64,000 nt of DNA from Vibrio lentus (lineage in GTDB: Bacteria > Pseudomonadota > Gammaproteobacteria > Enterobacterales > Vibrionaceae). The DNA lies in contig NZ_JAUFQE010000001.1 of assembly GCF_030409755.1 (NCBI RefSeq), positions 1,488,001 to 1,552,000 on the forward strand, given 5' to 3'. The position numbers and the translations under genes are program-made. Under the pieces are notes generated by a model. The model was given only the letters and a program-made list of their open reading frames with translations. It was not told where the DNA came from and made no database searches. Shown one piece after another: positions 63,077-64,000 of this stretch (its first letter is position 1; every line of letters starts with the position of its first letter).

Positions 63077-63229
63077 GTTAACGGAGTTAACAGCTATCTC
63101 AGCCCAGTCTTAGTGCGCTAAAGGTTTGATTTATCAGAGACTTATTTATCAAAGCCTTATTGAATAAAGCCCGAGCCACTAAGTTCTCATTTTATTATTA
63201 CTTGATTAATTTCATAGGATTACACGGAC

Positions 63230-64000
63230 ATGACCCATAAATTTGAACAGTACATAAACCTTGCAGACGAAAAACTCGGCGCAGAAGCTATCTTCGCAAC
63301 CGACGATTTTTTCGCAGATAAAAGCCGTCTACTCAGTCACGCAGCGCCAGAGTGGAAAGACGACTTATACGACGATAACGGCAAGTGGATGGACGGCTGG
63401 GAAAGCAGACGTAAACGCGGCGAAGGTTACGATTATTGTGTCGTTCGTCTTGGCCTAGCTGGTACCATTGCTGGCGTTGATATTGATACCTCATTCTTCA
63501 CAGGTAACTTCCCACCTTCGGCATCAATTGACGCGTGTTATTCACCACAAGGTGAGCCAACAGATTCAACAGAGTGGCAAGAAATTCTACCTTCACTGGC
63601 ACTACAAGGTGATCATCATCATCTTGAAGACATCGAAAGTGACCAAGTATTTACGCACCTACGTTTGAACATCTACCCAGACGGCGGTGTCGCACGCCTA
63701 CGTGTTTATGGCCGACCAAGCGTGGATTGGGACGCAATAGATTCTCAGCAACAAGTCGATCTAGCAGCGGTTGAGCACGGTGGCCGAGCACTCGCATGTA
63801 GCGATGAGCACTACGGCAACAAAGCCAACATCTTAGGCCCAGGCCGCGGTGAAAACATGGGTGATGGCTGGGAAACAGCACGTCGTCGTACACCGGGTAA
63901 CGACTGGGTAATCGTGGCACTAGGCCACCCAGGTAACATCGAACGTATCGTTGTGGATACGGCACATTTCAAAGGTAACTACCCAGACAGCTGCTCAATT
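63230..64000 (+). CDS. alc: Allantoicase, partial
   Basis: This starts at the ATG at 63230 and runs off the right edge, giving 257 codons. It begins [20 protein letters not shown] and shows the allantoicase repeats with [28 protein letters not shown] and a second repeat near [19 protein letters not shown]. It hydrolyses allantoate to ureidoglycolate and urea. Ureidoglycolate would yield the glyoxylate that the gcl operon uses. It is the last purine gene visible, and the downstream steps must lie to the right. Confidence 0.93.
   Translation, partial: MTHKFEQYINLADEKLGAEAIFATDDFFADKSRLLSHAAPEWKDDLYDDNGKWMDGWESRRKRGEGYDYCVVRLGLAGTIAGVDIDTSFFTGNFPPSASIDACYSPQGEPTDSTEWQEILPSLALQGDHHHLEDIESDQVFTHLRLNIYPDGGVARLRVYGRPSVDWDAIDSQQQVDLAAVEHGGRALACSDEHYGNKANILGPGRGENMGDGWETARRRTPGNDWVIVALGHPGNIERIVVDTAHFKGNYPDSCSI

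Overview
The window looks like chromosomal DNA of a marine gammaproteobacterium of the genus Vibrio, most like the Splendidus group. The evidence is the gene families themselves: a close relative of the V. cholerae c-di-GMP receptor PlzD (VCA0042), which hints at chromosome 2, a Vibrio-style Tad pilus locus, and moderate-GC codon use throughout. No rRNA, tRNA, CRISPR array, insertion sequence or prophage was seen. The first and last genes run off the window.

Layout. (1) 1-7.4 kb: a dual-ATPase peptide ABC gene behind a small unknown gene with a Fur-box-like site, a LonB-type protease, a PilZ protein, a small GNAT protein and an APH-like kinase. (2) 7.4-12.4 kb, minus strand: a compact envelope redox operon of periplasmic thioredoxin, Cys-tail protein (DUF4266-like), DUF3570 outer-membrane barrel, divergent ApbE-like protein and DsbD. 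(3) 12.5-22.8 kb, minus strand: a full Tad/Flp pilus operon from flp to tadG with no prepilin peptidase gene. (4) 22.9-30 kb: a 1624-residue repeat lipoprotein just upstream of flp, and a divergent 686-residue lipoprotein with an Asp/His-rich tract. The two share a promoter region with a Fur-box-like palindrome. (5) 30-39.7 kb: MFS, MATE and two EamA transporters with AraC-, LysR- and MarR-type regulators, plus a DUF1254/DUF1214 secreted protein.

(6) 39.8-64 kb is largely one metabolic theme, purine ring breakdown to glyoxylate and glyoxylate assimilation. From the purine end there are two nucleobase permeases, an 8-oxoguanine-deaminase-like amidohydrolase, UraH, UraD, PuuE and allantoicase. 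From the glyoxylate end there are malate synthase, a GlcG-like protein and gcl-hyi-glxR-glycerate kinase. A RutR-like regulator, a two-component system with an RND efflux pair, and a lipoprotein amidohydrolase lie between the two halves. A 12-bp palindrome with core TTGTATACAA is perfect in front of aceB, gcl and puuE, and a degenerate copy lies before uraH. This suggests that one regulator controls both halves. Urate oxidation, xanthine dehydrogenase and ureidoglycolate lyase are not in the window.

The best candidates for undescribed biology are the Cys-tail/ApbE-like/thioredoxin/DsbD operon that follows the Tad operon with only a 57-bp gap, the Fur-linked giant lipoprotein feeding into the Tad operon, and the palindrome-defined purine-glyoxylate regulon.
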